Assembly (NCBI RefSeq): GCF_000012945.1
Contig: NC_007510.1
Location: 2,480,001-2,544,000 of the forward strand
DNA: 64,000 nt
From: Burkholderia lata
Lineage (GTDB): Bacteria; Pseudomonadota; Gammaproteobacteria; Burkholderiales; Burkholderiaceae
Direction: 5' to 3'
The notes beneath the pieces were generated by a model that was not told where the DNA came from, made no database searches, and saw only the letters and a list, made by a program, of their open reading frames with translations. This document shows positions 29,461 through 39,657 of this stretch, piece after piece; the stretch's first letter is position 1, and each line of letters begins with the position of its first letter. The position numbers and the translations under genes were made by a program.

Positions 29461-29500
29461 AAACGCCGCCGCCCGGATGGCCCGGGAGGCGGCGTTTTTT
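29461..29500. terminator. Hairpin terminator after lpdA (bidirectional)
   Basis: Outer arms AACGCCGCC/GGCGGCGTT and inner arms CCCGG/CCGGG make a long stem, flanked by A-rich and T6 ends. It lies 35 bp past the lpdA stop on the minus strand and can also back up the phasin terminator. Confidence 0.85.
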
Positions 29501-29534
29501 CGTGGCCGGCAGATTGCCGGTCGAGCCCGCTGAG

Positions 29535-31301
29535 TTACTTCTTGCGTTGCGGCGGCAGGTCCGTACAGACGCCTTCATACAGCTCGGCGGCCATGCCGAC
29601 CGATTCGCCGAGCGTCGGGTGCGGATGGATCGTCTTGCCGATGTCTTCCGCGTCCGCGCCCATCTCGACGGCGAGGCACACTTCGCTGATCAGGTCGCCT
29701 GCGTTCAGGCCGACGATTGCGCCACCGATCACGCGATGGGTTTCCTCGTCGAAGATCAGCTTCGTGAAGCCTTCATCGCGACCGTTCGCGATCGCGCGGC
29801 CCGATGCGGCCCACGGGAACACGGCCTTGCCGTACTTGATGCCTTCGGCCTTGCACTGGTCTTCCGTCTTGCCGGCCCAGGCCACTTCCGGATCGGTGTA
29901 CGCCACCGACGGGATCTGCAAGGCGTCGAAGTACGCCTTCTCGCCGTGCGCGGCTTCCGCTGCGACGTGGCCTTCATGCACGGCCTTGTGCGCGAGCATC
30001 GGCTGGCCGACGACGTCGCCGATCGCGAAGATGTGCGGGACGTTCGTGCGCATCTGCTTGTCGACGTCGATGAAGCCGCGATCCGTGACCGCAACGCCAG
30101 CCTTGTCGGCGCCGATCTTCTTGCCGTTCGGGCTGCGGCCCACCGCGACGAGCACGAGGTCGTAGCGCTGCGCTTCCGCCGGCGCCTTCTCGCCCTCGAA
30201 CTTCACGTAGATGCCGTCTTCCTTCGCTTCCGCGCCGACCGTCTTGGTCTTCAGCATCACGTTGCCGAAGCGCTTCGCGTTGTACTTTTCCCAGACCTTC
30301 ACGAGATCGCGGTCCGCGCCCATCATCAGGCCGTCCATCATTTCGACGACGTCGATCTCGGCGCCGAGCGTCGAGTACACCGTGGCCATTTCGAGGCCGA
30401 TGATGCCGCCGCCGATCACGAGCATGCGTTTCGGCAGTTGACGCAGTTCGAGTGCGCCGGTCGAATCGACGACGCGCGGGTCTTCCGGCATGAACGGCAG
30501 CTTCACGGCCTGCGAGCCCGCAGCGATGATCGCCTGCTTGAACTTCACGACCTTCTTGCCGTTTTCGCCCTGCACTTCCATGTGGAACGGATCGACGAAT
30601 GCGCCGACGCCCGTGACCACTTCGACCTTGCGTGCCTTCGCCATGCCGGCAAGGCCGGTCGTCAGCTTCTTGACGACGCCGCCCTTGAAGTCGCGCAGCT
30701 TGTCGAGATCGACTTCCGGCTTGCCGAACGTGATGCCGTGCGACGCGAGCGCCGCGGCTTCTTCGACGACGAGCGACGTATGCAGCAGTGCTTTCGACGG
30801 GATGCAGCCGACGTTCAGGCACACGCCGCCGAGCGTCGAATAGCGTTCGACGAGCACGGTCTTCATGCCGAGGTCGGCAGCGCGGAACGCGGCCGAGTAG
30901 CCACCGGGGCCGGCGCCGAGCACGAGCATGTCGCATTCGACGTCGACGGCGCCAGCGTAGCTGCCGGCTTGCGGTGCGGGAGCCGGAGCGGCTGCGGCCG
31001 GTGCGGGTGCAGCTGCGGCGGGCTTGGCCGCTTCGGGTGCTTTCGCGGGTGCGGCGGCGCCTGCTGCTGCTTCGACGATGGCGATGACGGTGCCTTGCGA
31101 GACTTTCTCGCCGGCTTTGACCTTGATTTCCTTGACGGTGCCGGCGACGTCGCTGGGCACTTCCATGGAGGCTTTATCGGATTCGAGCGTGATGAGCGTT
31201 TGCTCTTTTTCGATCACGTCGCCGGGTTTGACGTTGACTTCGATGACATCGACGCCGCTGAAATCGCCGATATCCGGAACCTTGACTTCGATGAGACTCA
31301 T
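29535..31301 (-). CDS. lpdA: Dihydrolipoamide dehydrogenase with N-terminal lipoyl domain (PDH E3)
   Basis: E3 of the pyruvate dehydrogenase complex reoxidises dihydrolipoamide with FAD and NAD. The 588-residue product starts with a lipoyl domain (attachment Lys in [11 protein letters not shown], near residue 43) and an Ala/Pro-rich linker (about 80-115). The flavin disulfide domain follows: FAD motif [11 protein letters not shown], redox pair [13 protein letters not shown], and C-terminal active-site [10 protein letters not shown] lipoyl domain fused to E3 is typical of betaproteobacterial PDH. It lies 281 bp after aceF, across a repeat-bearing spacer. Confidence 0.97.
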   Translation of the reverse strand: MSLIEVKVPDIGDFSGVDVIEVNVKPGDVIEKEQTLITLESDKASMEVPSDVAGTVKEIKVKAGEKVSQGTVIAIVEAAAGAAAPAKAPEAAKPAAAAPAPAAAAPAPAPQAGSYAGAVDVECDMLVLGAGPGGYSAAFRAADLGMKTVLVERYSTLGGVCLNVGCIPSKALLHTSLVVEEAAALASHGITFGKPEVDLDKLRDFKGGVVKKLTTGLAGMAKARKVEVVTGVGAFVDPFHMEVQGENGKKVVKFKQAIIAAGSQAVKLPFMPEDPRVVDSTGALELRQLPKRMLVIGGGIIGLEMATVYSTLGAEIDVVEMMDGLMMGADRDLVKVWEKYNAKRFGNVMLKTKTVGAEAKEDGIYVKFEGEKAPAEAQRYDLVLVAVGRSPNGKKIGADKAGVAVTDRGFIDVDKQMRTNVPHIFAIGDVVGQPMLAHKAVHEGHVAAEAAHGEKAYFDALQIPSVAYTDPEVAWAGKTEDQCKAEGIKYGKAVFPWAASGRAIANGRDEGFTKLIFDEETHRVIGGAIVGLNAGDLISEVCLAVEMGADAEDIGKTIHPHPTLGESVGMAAELYEGVCTDLPPQRKK

Positions 31302-31441
31302 TACTGTCCCCTTCTTGATTAGCTGCAGACAGAGAGGGAGAAACCCGCAGAGAAAACCCGCGACTACGGCCTGATCAAAGAGCGCGAACCTGGGCAGAAC
31401 CACCTTTGCTGTCCGCCCAAGGACGCGCCTTTCTTTTGGTT

Positions 31442-31491
31442 ACTTTTCTTTGGAAGACAAAGAAAAGTGACCGCCGCCCCGCGCAGGGGCG
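31442..31491. repeat. Hairpin-forming intergenic repeat between aceF and lpdA
   Basis: An 11-bp perfect inverted repeat (ACTTTTCTTTG and its complement, 5-bp loop, 31442-31468) is followed by a second hairpin CGCCCC-n5-GGGGCG (31475-31491). The surrounding TTCTTTTGGTTACTTTTC text is, from memory, a common dispersed intergenic repeat in Burkholderia genomes. I cannot check the other copies here. Confidence 0.6.
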
Positions 31492-31582
31492 ACGCTAATA
31501 GACCGTTAGCGAAACAGGTTCAACGACCGGGCGCGGATGACAAACAAAAAACCCACGCCCCCGCGAGCACTCTCCCCGCTCA

Positions 31583-33229
31583 TCAAAGAATGATGCGACG
31601 GAAATCCGCGAGCAACGCGCCGAGATACGCATTGAACCGCGCGGCTTCCGCGCCATCGATCACGCGATGGTCATACGACAGCGACAGCGGCAGCGTCAGA
31701 CGCGGCACGAACTGCTTGCCGTCCCACACCGGCTTCATCTGGCCGCGCGACAACCCGAGGATCGCCACTTCCGGCGCGTTGATGATCGGCGTGAAGTTCG
31801 TGCCGCCGATCCCGCCGAGCGACGAGATCGAGAAGCAGCCGCCTTGCATCTGGTCCGGCTTCAGCTTGCCGTCGCGTGCGGCCTTCGACAGCTCGGCCAT
31901 TTCCTTCGCGATATCGACGAGCCCCTTCTTGTCCGCATCGCGGATCACCGGCACGACGAGACCGTTCGGCGTGTCCGCAGCAAAACCGACGTGGTAGTAC
32001 TGCTTGAACACCAGGTTGTCGCCGTCGAGGCTCGCGTTGAAGGTCGGGAACTTCTTCAGCGCAGCGACGACCGCCTTGATCACGAACGCGAGCATCGTGA
32101 ACTTCACGCCCGCCTTTTCGTGTTCCTTGTTCAACTGCACGCGCAGTGCTTCGAGCTCGGTGATGTCCGCTTCGTCGTTGTTCGTGACGTGCGGGATCAT
32201 CACCCAGTTGCGATGCAGGTTCGCGCCCGAGATCTTCTTGATGCGCGACAGCGGCTTCGCCTCGAACGGGCCGAACTTCGAGAAGTCGACCTTCGGCCAC
32301 GGCAGCAGGTTCAGCTCACCGCCGCCTGCCGGCGCGGCTGCCGCGCCCGGTGCTGTGCGCTGGCCGGTCATCACGCCCTTCACGAAGCCCGTGACGTCTT
32401 CCTTCGTAATGCGGCCCTTCGGACCCGAACCCTGCACGCGTGCGACTTCGACGCCGAGTTCGCGCGCGAACTTGCGCACCGACGGCGATGCGTGGCTGGC
32501 GCGGTATTCACCCGACGGCGCAGCGGCCGGAGCCGGCGCAGCAGCAGCCGGTGCTGCGGCCTTCGCGGGCGCGGCGGCAGGTGCCGGTGCGGCAGCGGCC
32601 GGAGCCGGTGCGCTCGCCTGCGGTGCGGCTGCTGCCGGCGCTGCGCCTGCCGCGTCGAGCAGCACGATCAGCGTGCCTTCCGACACCGAATCGCCCACCT
32701 TGACCTTGATCTCTTTCACGACGCCGGCGGCCGGGCTCGGCACGTCCATCGTCGCCTTGTCGGACTCGAGCGTGACGAGCGACTGCTCCTTCTCGACCGT
32801 GTCGCCAACCTTCACGCCGATCTCGATCACCGGCACATCCTTGTAATCGCCGATGTCGGGGACCTTCACTTCGAGCGTGCCACCGGTCGCTGCCGGGGCA
32901 GCCGCCGGGGTTGCTGCAGCCGGTGCCGGCGCTGCCGCCGGAGCCGGAGCAGCTGCGGGCGCTGCCGCGCCGTTCGCCTGCGCCGCGGCGCCGCCTTCGA
33001 GCAGGATGATCAGCGAGCCTTCCGACACGGAATCGCCCACCTTGACCTTGATTTCCTTCACGACGCCGCCGACCGGGCTCGGCACGTCCATCGTCGCCTT
33101 GTCCGACTCGAGCGTGACGAGCGACTGCTCCGGCTCGACGGTATCGCCGACCTTCACGCCGATCTCGATCACCGGGACGTCCTTGTAATCGCCGATATCC
33201 GGCACCTTCACTTCGATCGCTTGACTCAT
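31583..33229 (-). CDS. aceF: Dihydrolipoamide acetyltransferase, PDH E2
   Basis: E2 forms the core of pyruvate dehydrogenase and transfers the acetyl group to CoA. The 548-residue protein has two lipoyl domains (LVTLESDKATMDVP near residues 44 and 160), each followed by Ala/Pro-rich mobile linkers. A peripheral-subunit-binding domain comes next (HASPSVRKFARELGVEVARVQ, near 250), then the catalytic domain ending in LSYDHRVIDGAEAARF with the active-site His and Asp. The two lipoyl-plus-linker units are highly similar. It follows aceE by 68 bp. Confidence 0.97.
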   Translation of the reverse strand: MSQAIEVKVPDIGDYKDVPVIEIGVKVGDTVEPEQSLVTLESDKATMDVPSPVGGVVKEIKVKVGDSVSEGSLIILLEGGAAAQANGAAAPAAAPAPAAAPAPAAATPAAAPAATGGTLEVKVPDIGDYKDVPVIEIGVKVGDTVEKEQSLVTLESDKATMDVPSPAAGVVKEIKVKVGDSVSEGTLIVLLDAAGAAPAAAAPQASAPAPAAAAPAPAAAPAKAAAPAAAAPAPAAAPSGEYRASHASPSVRKFARELGVEVARVQGSGPKGRITKEDVTGFVKGVMTGQRTAPGAAAAPAGGGELNLLPWPKVDFSKFGPFEAKPLSRIKKISGANLHRNWVMIPHVTNNDEADITELEALRVQLNKEHEKAGVKFTMLAFVIKAVVAALKKFPTFNASLDGDNLVFKQYYHVGFAADTPNGLVVPVIRDADKKGLVDIAKEMAELSKAARDGKLKPDQMQGGCFSISSLGGIGGTNFTPIINAPEVAILGLSRGQMKPVWDGKQFVPRLTLPLSLSYDHRVIDGAEAARFNAYLGALLADFRRIIL

Positions 33230-33297
33230 CTGTTTCTGTCTCCATGACCGCGCGCGCCCCTCGCGGGAGCGGCGCGCGGCATCACACGGCGTGTGCG

Positions 33298-35994
33298 TTA
33301 AACGGTCATCGGGTTGGGCTTCGACGGATCGAGGTTGTACTTGGCGATCGCTTCCGCGACCACCTTGCGCTCGATCGTGCCCTCGTCGGCCAGCGCATTG
33401 AGCGCGGCGACGGTGACCCAGTGACGGTCGACTTCGAAGAAGTGACGCAGCTTCTCGCGGGTATCCGAGCGGCCGAAGCCGTCCGTGCCCAGCACGACGA
33501 AGCGGCGATCGATCTGGCCGCGGATCTGGTCGACCAGCGCGCGGACGTAGTCGGTCGATGCGATGACCGGGCCCTGCGTGTCCTTCAGGCACTTCTGCAC
33601 GTGCGACAGACGACGCTCTTCGGTCGGATGGAGCAGGTTCCAGCGTTCGACCTGGTGGCCTTCACGCGCGAGCTCGGTGAAGCTCGGCACGCTCCACAGG
33701 TCGGCAGCGACGCCCCAGTCGTTCTTCAGCAGGTCGGCGGCAGCGATCACTTCGTTGAAGATCGTGCCCGCGCCGAGCAGCTGGACGCGCGGCGCCTTCT
33801 TGTCGGCGTCGGCCTTCTTGAACGCGTACATGCCCTTGATGATGTCGGCCGCCACGTGCTCGCCCTGCGGAATCGCCGGGTGCTCGTAGTTCTCGTTCAT
33901 CACCGTGATGTAGTAGTACACGTCTTCCTGGTCCGCCACCATGCGGCGCAGGCCGTCCTGGACGATCACGGCGAGTTCGTAGCCGAAGGTCGGGTCGTAG
34001 CTCACGCAGTTCGGCACCGATGCCGCCCACAGGAGCGAGTGGCCGTCTTCGTGCTGCAGGCCTTCGCCGTTCAGCGTCGTGCGGCCCGCGGTACCGCCGA
34101 GCAGGAAGCCGCGCGAACGCATGTCGCCCGCGGCCCATGCCAGGTCGCCGATCCGCTGGAAGCCGAACATCGAATAGAAGATGTAGAACGGCACCATGAT
34201 CTCGCCGTGCGTCGAGTACGACGTCGCCGCAGCGATCCAGTCGCACATGCCGCCCGCTTCGTTGATGCCTTCCTGCAGGATCTGGCCGGTTTCCGATTCC
34301 TTGTAGAACATCAGCTGGTCGGAATCTTCCGGCACGTACTTCTGGCCTTCCTGGTTCCAGATACCGATCTGGCGGAACAGGCCTTCCATGCCGAACGTAC
34401 GCGATTCGTCCGGGACGATCGGCACGATGCGCTTGCCCAGCGCCTTGTCCTTCAGCAGGATGTTCAGGATCCGCACGAACGACATCGTCGTCGAGATCTC
34501 ACGGCCTTCGCCCGTGCCCTTCAGCAGCGGCTCGAACACGTCGAGCGCCGGCACCGGCAGCGACGTCGCCTTCTCGCGGCGATGCGGCAGGTAGCCGCCG
34601 AGGTCCATGCGCTTCTGGCGCATGTATTCGAGTTCCTTCGAGCCTTCCTCGAACTTCAGGTACGGCACGTCGGCGATCTGCTCGTCGGTGATCGGCAGGC
34701 GGAACTGGTCACGGAACTTCTTCAGTTGCTCGACCGGCAGCTTCTTCTGCTGGTGCGTGATGTTCATCGCCTGGCCCGACTCGCCCATCCCGTAGCCCTT
34801 GATGGTCTTCGCGAGGATGACGGTCGGCGCGCCCTTCGTGTTCGTGGCTTCGTGGAACGCCGCGTAGATCTTGTGCGGATCGTGGCCGCCGCGGTTCAGC
34901 GCCCAGATGTCGTCGTCCGACCAGTCGGCGACGAGTGCCTTCAGCTCAGGCGTGTTGAAGAAGTGCTCGCGCACGAATGCGCCCGACTCCGACTTGTACG
35001 TCTGGTATTCGCCGTCGACGGCTTCCATCATGCGGCGCATCAGCGCGCCCGACTTGTCGCGTGCGAACAGCGCATCCCAGCGGCTGCCCCAGATGACCTT
35101 GATCACGTTCCAGCCGGCGCCGCGGAACTCCGATTCGAGTTCCTGGATGATCTTGCCGTTGCCGCGCACCGGGCCGTCGAGACGCTGCAGGTTGCAGTTG
35201 ATCACGAACACGAGGTTGTCGAGCTTCTCGCGGCTCGCCATCCCGATCGCGCCGAGCGATTCCGGCTCGTCCGTCTCGCCGTCGCCGAGGAATGCCCACA
35301 CCTTGCGGCCTTCGGTCTTCGTGATGCCGCGCGCCTGCAGGTACTTCATGAAGCGCGCCTGGTAGATCGCCATGATCGGGCCGAGACCCATCGACACGGT
35401 CGGGAACTGCCAGAAGTCCGGCATCAGCCACGGGTGCGGGTACGACGAAATGCCCTGGCCGTCGACTTCCTGGCGGAAGTTGTCGAGCTGCTCTTCCTTC
35501 AGGCGGCCGAGCAGGAACGCGCGCGAGTACACGCCCGGCGACGAGTGGCCCTGCACGAACACGAGATCGCCGCCGTGCTGCTCGGACGCTGCGTGCCAGA
35601 AGTGGTTGTAGCCGACGTCATAGAGCGTCGCGGCCGATGCGAACGAGGCGATGTGGCCGCCGACGTTCGTGTCCTTGCCTGCGCGCAGCACCATCGCCAG
35701 CGCGTTCCAGCGCGTGTACGAACGGATGCGGTGCTCGAGGTCCTGGTCGCCCGGGATCTTCGCCTGCGCGGCGACCGGGATCGTGTTGATGTACGGGGTG
35801 TTGGCGGAGAACGGCAGGTGTTCGCCGTGCATGCGGGCGAACTCGATCTGCTTTTCGATCAGGTAATGCGCACGGCCGGTGCCCACGGAGGAGATCACGC
35901 CATCGAGCGACTCCAGCCACTCGACGGTTTCTTGCGGGTCGTCGTCACGTTCGGCGGCGACATATTTCATCACTTCGTTCGGTACAGCGGACAT
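33298..35994 (-). CDS. aceE: Pyruvate dehydrogenase E1 (homodimeric type)
   Basis: E1 decarboxylates pyruvate with thiamine diphosphate and reductively acetylates E2. The 898-residue product has the family length. It begins MSAVPNEVMKYVAAERDDDP and contains the ThDP motif FLGDGETDEPESLGAIGMA (near residue 230, GDG..plus N in VFVINCNLQ) and the histidine-rich HLPFSANTPYINTI region. It is the first gene of the aceE-aceF-lpdA set, divergent from fixL across 273 bp. The much longer in-frame extension upstream reads through fixL in antisense and was ignored. Confidence 0.98.
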   Translation of the reverse strand: MSAVPNEVMKYVAAERDDDPQETVEWLESLDGVISSVGTGRAHYLIEKQIEFARMHGEHLPFSANTPYINTIPVAAQAKIPGDQDLEHRIRSYTRWNALAMVLRAGKDTNVGGHIASFASAATLYDVGYNHFWHAASEQHGGDLVFVQGHSSPGVYSRAFLLGRLKEEQLDNFRQEVDGQGISSYPHPWLMPDFWQFPTVSMGLGPIMAIYQARFMKYLQARGITKTEGRKVWAFLGDGETDEPESLGAIGMASREKLDNLVFVINCNLQRLDGPVRGNGKIIQELESEFRGAGWNVIKVIWGSRWDALFARDKSGALMRRMMEAVDGEYQTYKSESGAFVREHFFNTPELKALVADWSDDDIWALNRGGHDPHKIYAAFHEATNTKGAPTVILAKTIKGYGMGESGQAMNITHQQKKLPVEQLKKFRDQFRLPITDEQIADVPYLKFEEGSKELEYMRQKRMDLGGYLPHRREKATSLPVPALDVFEPLLKGTGEGREISTTMSFVRILNILLKDKALGKRIVPIVPDESRTFGMEGLFRQIGIWNQEGQKYVPEDSDQLMFYKESETGQILQEGINEAGGMCDWIAAATSYSTHGEIMVPFYIFYSMFGFQRIGDLAWAAGDMRSRGFLLGGTAGRTTLNGEGLQHEDGHSLLWAASVPNCVSYDPTFGYELAVIVQDGLRRMVADQEDVYYYITVMNENYEHPAIPQGEHVAADIIKGMYAFKKADADKKAPRVQLLGAGTIFNEVIAAADLLKNDWGVAADLWSVPSFTELAREGHQVERWNLLHPTEERRLSHVQKCLKDTQGPVIASTDYVRALVDQIRGQIDRRFVVLGTDGFGRSDTREKLRHFFEVDRHWVTVAALNALADEGTIERKVVAEAIAKYNLDPSKPNPMTV

Positions 35995-36267
35995 TCTCGT
36001 CTCCTGGGTCCTGGAATGTGAGGATCGCTCTCGTGCAGACGACGCGACGCGACCGGCTGCGGGCAAGCTCCGACGGATTGTAATGAGCGTGCACGGGCCT
36101 GCGCAACAAAATTTTCGAATTGTGAGATCTTTTCTCGCAATGCGGAATATTGCTGCGCTGCACCCATATTTCGGGGCTCTCCGGCGCGTCTCGGCTGAAC
36201 AAATCCGTTTCCGTTCAACATATCCGGTATAGGTTTTCCATGTATTGCGCTGCGCTACAATCGTCGA

Positions 36268-38784
36268 ATGTTGACCGATCGGCTTTTCGCACGCTCGGCG
36301 CGACCGTCGGGCCCGCCGGCGGAGTCGCAGCCGTCCCGTTGGCACCACGGACCGTGGTGGTCCAATTCCTATTTGCTGACGCCCCTGCTGTCGATCCTGG
36401 TGTTCCTGGTGGTGATGAGTCTCATCCTGTGGAGCCTCAATCGCCGCGAACAGCAGCAGCAGGAAGACACCCTCTTCCGTAACGTTGCGTGGGCGCAGCA
36501 ACAGATCCGCCTGTCGATGACGGGGGCGCAGGAACAGCTCCAGGCCCTCTCCCGCGATCTCGCGTCCGGCCGCCTCGACCAGAACGCGTTCCAGATGGCC
36601 GTCGCGGACGTGATGCAAACGCATCCGGAAATCCTCTACCTGAACTGGTACACGTCGCCCGGCGTGCAGCGCTGGCCGACCGTGCATCCGCCGCTGCTCG
36701 GCCAGCGGCTCGCGAAGCCCGGCGAAGCGCAGATGCAGGATGCCGTGCGCGGCGCGTACGACGAGGCGCGCAGCACGCGCCGCCAGGCCTATTCGCCGCT
36801 GATCTACGACGACTTCGGCAACGGCTTCATCACGCTGCAGACACCGGTGATGCGCGGCGACCGCGAGTACCTCGGCTCGATCGCGGCGGTGTTCTCGGTC
36901 GAAGGCATCCTGAAGCACGACATCCCGCAGGAACTGTCGTCGAAGTACAAGATTTCGATCACCGACGCGAACAACCGCGAGCTGTCGTCCACGTCGACGC
37001 GCCCGCGCCTGCCGCGCGACTCGCACTACGACCTGCCGCTCGATCCGCCCGGCCAGGGGCTGACCGTGCGCGTGTACGCGTTCCCGCAGCTCACGAACCT
37101 GACCAACAACACGCTCGTGTGGCTCGTCGCGGGCCTGTCGTGCTTCGTGCTGTGGAGCCTCTGGAGCCTGTGGAAGCACACGCGTCAGCGCTTCGAGGCG
37201 CAGCAGGCGCTGTACGCGGAAGCGTTCTTCCGCCGTGCGATGGAAAATTCCGTGCTGATCGGCATGCGCGTGCTCGACATGCACGGCCGCATCACGCACG
37301 TGAACCCCGCCTTCTGCCGGATGACGGGCTGGGACGAAACCGACCTCGTCGGCAAGGTCGCGCCGTTCCCGTACTGGCCGCGTGACGCGTACCCGGAAAT
37401 GCAGCGCCAGCTCGACATGACGCTGCGCGGCAAGGCGCCGAGCTCGGGCTTCGAGCTGCGCGTGCGGCGCAAGAACGGCACGCTGTTCCATGCGCGCCTG
37501 TACGTGTCGCCGCTGATCGACAGCTCGGGCCGCCAGACCGGCTGGATGTCGTCGATGACCGACATCACCGAGCCGAAGCGTGCGCGCGAGGAACTCGCGG
37601 CCGCGCACGAGCGCTTCACGACGGTGCTCGAAAGCCTCGACGCCGCGGTGTCGGTGCTGGCCGCCGACGAAGCCGAGCTGCTGTTCGCGAACCGCTACTA
37701 CCGCCACCTGTTCGGCATTCGCCCGGACGGCCATCTCGAACTGTCGGGCGGCGGCTTCGACCGCGCGCAGGCCTCGTCAGACTCGATCGACATGGTCGAC
37801 GCGTTCGCAGGCCTGCCGGCCGCCGCGCTGACGAGCAGCACCGCCGATGCGCAAGAGGTGTACGTCGAGAGCATCCAGAAGTGGTTCGAGGTGCGCCGCC
37901 AGTACATCCAGTGGGTGGACGGCCACCTCGCGCAAATGCAGATCGCGACCGACATCACGACCCGCAAGAAGGCACAGGAACTCGCGCACCAGCAGGAAGA
38001 GAAGCTGCAGTTCACGAGCCGATTGATGACGATGGGTGAAATGGCGTCGTCGATTGCTCACGAATTGAATCAGCCGCTCGCCGCGATCAACAACTACTGC
38101 TCGGGCACGCTCGCACTCGTGAAGAGCGGCCGCGGCACGCCGGAGACGCTGCAGCCCGCGCTGGAAAAGACCGCGCAACAGGCGCTGCGCGCGGGGATGA
38201 TCGTCAAGCGGATCCGCGAATTCGTGAAGCGCAGCGAGCCGAAGCGCCAGCCGGCGCGGGTCGCGGACATCGTCGCCGACGCGGTCGGGCTCGCCGAAAT
38301 CGAGGCCAGGAAGCGCAGGATCCGGATCGTCACGGAAATCCTCGCAAGAATGCCTATTATTTATGTCGACCCCGTGCTGATCGAGCAGGTGCTCGTGAAC
38401 CTGATGAAGAACGCGGCCGAAGCGATGGCCGACGTGAAGCCGGCGTCGGTGGACGGCGTGATCCGCGTCGTCGCCGACATCGAGGCGGGCTTCGTCGACA
38501 TCCGCGTGATCGACCAGGGCCCGGGCGTCGACGAAGCGACCGCCGAGCGCCTGTTTGAACCGTTTTACAGCACCAAGTCCGATGGCATGGGCATGGGGCT
38601 GAATATCTGTCGTTCGATTATCGAATCGCATCGGGGGCGTCTGTGGGTGGTCAACAACGTCGAGCCGGATGGCCGCATATCCGGCGCAACGTTCCACTGC
38701 AGCTTGCCCATTGGGGAACCCGCTGATCTCGGCCAAGGGGGGCGCGAGGCATCGGCATCACATACCGTTACGGGAGAACTATGA
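36268..38784 (+). CDS. fixL: FixL-like PAS sensor histidine kinase
   Basis: An 838-residue membrane sensor kinase. It has TM1 at about residues 35-57, a periplasmic region of some 215 residues, and TM2 near 275-300. A PAS domain (about 310-440, ending TGWMSSMTDITE) and a second PAS-like segment (about 445-575) follow. The transmitter has the H-box AHELNQPLAAINNY (His598), the N-box LMKNAAEAM, and GPGVDE plus GMGMGLNICRS ATP-binding loops. The transmitter resembles rhizobial FixL. It overlaps fixJ by ATGA. The heme-ligand His of rhizobial FixL is not obvious in the first PAS by eye. Confidence 0.8.
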   Translation: MLTDRLFARSARPSGPPAESQPSRWHHGPWWSNSYLLTPLLSILVFLVVMSLILWSLNRREQQQQEDTLFRNVAWAQQQIRLSMTGAQEQLQALSRDLASGRLDQNAFQMAVADVMQTHPEILYLNWYTSPGVQRWPTVHPPLLGQRLAKPGEAQMQDAVRGAYDEARSTRRQAYSPLIYDDFGNGFITLQTPVMRGDREYLGSIAAVFSVEGILKHDIPQELSSKYKISITDANNRELSSTSTRPRLPRDSHYDLPLDPPGQGLTVRVYAFPQLTNLTNNTLVWLVAGLSCFVLWSLWSLWKHTRQRFEAQQALYAEAFFRRAMENSVLIGMRVLDMHGRITHVNPAFCRMTGWDETDLVGKVAPFPYWPRDAYPEMQRQLDMTLRGKAPSSGFELRVRRKNGTLFHARLYVSPLIDSSGRQTGWMSSMTDITEPKRAREELAAAHERFTTVLESLDAAVSVLAADEAELLFANRYYRHLFGIRPDGHLELSGGGFDRAQASSDSIDMVDAFAGLPAAALTSSTADAQEVYVESIQKWFEVRRQYIQWVDGHLAQMQIATDITTRKKAQELAHQQEEKLQFTSRLMTMGEMASSIAHELNQPLAAINNYCSGTLALVKSGRGTPETLQPALEKTAQQALRAGMIVKRIREFVKRSEPKRQPARVADIVADAVGLAEIEARKRRIRIVTEILARMPIIYVDPVLIEQVLVNLMKNAAEAMADVKPASVDGVIRVVADIEAGFVDIRVIDQGPGVDEATAERLFEPFYSTKSDGMGMGLNICRSIIESHRGRLWVVNNVEPDGRISGATFHCSLPIGEPADLGQGGREASASHTVTGEL

Positions 38785-39419
38785 ATAGCCCTGTCACCAC
38801 CACTCAGGAAACCGTCTTTGTCGTTGACGACGACGAGGCCGTACGGGACTCGCTGCGCTGGCTGCTGGAGGCGAACGGCTATCGCGTGCAATGCTTCTCG
38901 AGCGCCGAGCAGTTCCTCGATGCCTACCAGCCTGCACAGCAGGCCGGCCAGATCGCGTGCCTGATCCTCGACGTCCGGATGTCGGGCATGAGCGGCCTCG
39001 AACTGCAGGAGCGCCTGATTGCCGACAATGCCGCGCTGCCGATCATCTTCGTCACGGGTCACGGCGACGTGCCGATGGCCGTCTCGACGATGAAAAAGGG
39101 TGCGATGGACTTTATCGAGAAACCGTTCGACGAAGCCGAGCTGCGCAAGCTCGTCGAGCGGATGCTCGACAAGGCCCGAAGCGAAAGCAAGAGCGTCCAG
39201 GAGCAGCGTGCCGCGAGCGAACGCCTGTCGAAGCTGACCGCGCGCGAGCAGCAGGTGCTCGAACGGATCATCGCGGGCCGCCTGAACAAGCAGATCGCCG
39301 ACGATCTCGGCATCAGCATCAAGACGGTCGAAGCGCACCGCGCGAACATCATGGAAAAGCTCAACGTCAACACGGTGGCTGACCTGCTGCGCCTCGCGCT
39401 GTCGAAGAAGCAGGCCTGA
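38781..39419 (+). CDS. fixJ: FixJ-like response regulator
   Basis: A 212-residue response regulator of the FixJ/NarL type. The receiver domain has the acidic pair DDDEA near residue 16, phospho-acceptor Asp64 in LILDVRMSGM, and Lys near 112 in FIEKPF. The C-terminal LuxR-type helix-turn-helix is LTAREQQVLERIIAGRLNKQ ... IKTVEAHRANIMEKLNVNT. The start overlaps the fixL stop by 4 bp, so the two are translationally coupled partners. Likely output is transcription activation; targets cannot be read here. Confidence 0.9.
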   Translation: MNSPVTTTQETVFVVDDDEAVRDSLRWLLEANGYRVQCFSSAEQFLDAYQPAQQAGQIACLILDVRMSGMSGLELQERLIADNAALPIIFVTGHGDVPMAVSTMKKGAMDFIEKPFDEAELRKLVERMLDKARSESKSVQEQRAASERLSKLTAREQQVLERIIAGRLNKQIADDLGISIKTVEAHRANIMEKLNVNTVADLLRLALSKKQA

Positions 39420-39583
39420 GCGAGCGCCGGCCGCGGCGGCACTGCCCGCCCGGCCCGCGGCCCGCCCTGGCCGCCCCGCGCGATGCGGCCCACTCGCGCG
39501 GCGGCGGCCTTTCTCCCGGCGCGCAAGCGCCGCGGCCATGACGCTTCCTGCTTATTCGCTGTCGGGCGGCAGCAGGCGAACGG

Positions 39584-39589
39584 TATAAT
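39584..39589 (+). promoter_or_regulatory. Probable -10 element of the folD promoter
   Basis: A perfect TATAAT, 68 bp upstream of the folD ATG and 164 bp after the fixJ stop. No strong -35 partner is visible at 16-18 bp. Confidence 0.45.
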
Positions 39590-39657
39590 CGCGTGCTTTG
39601 CTGCGACGCTTCGGGCGCCGCACGACCGCATTCCAACTTCCCGGCAGGACCACCACC

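Noticed and set aside
33244..36021. 925-codon open frame on the plus strand opposite aceE
   Set aside because: Composition (His/Arg/Val/Asp repeats) is that of an antisense shadow; aceE is unmistakable.
35995..37734. Minus-strand in-frame extension of aceE to 1478 residues
   Set aside because: It reads antisense through the FixL kinase gene and adds no known domain. The conserved E1 N terminus starts at 35994.
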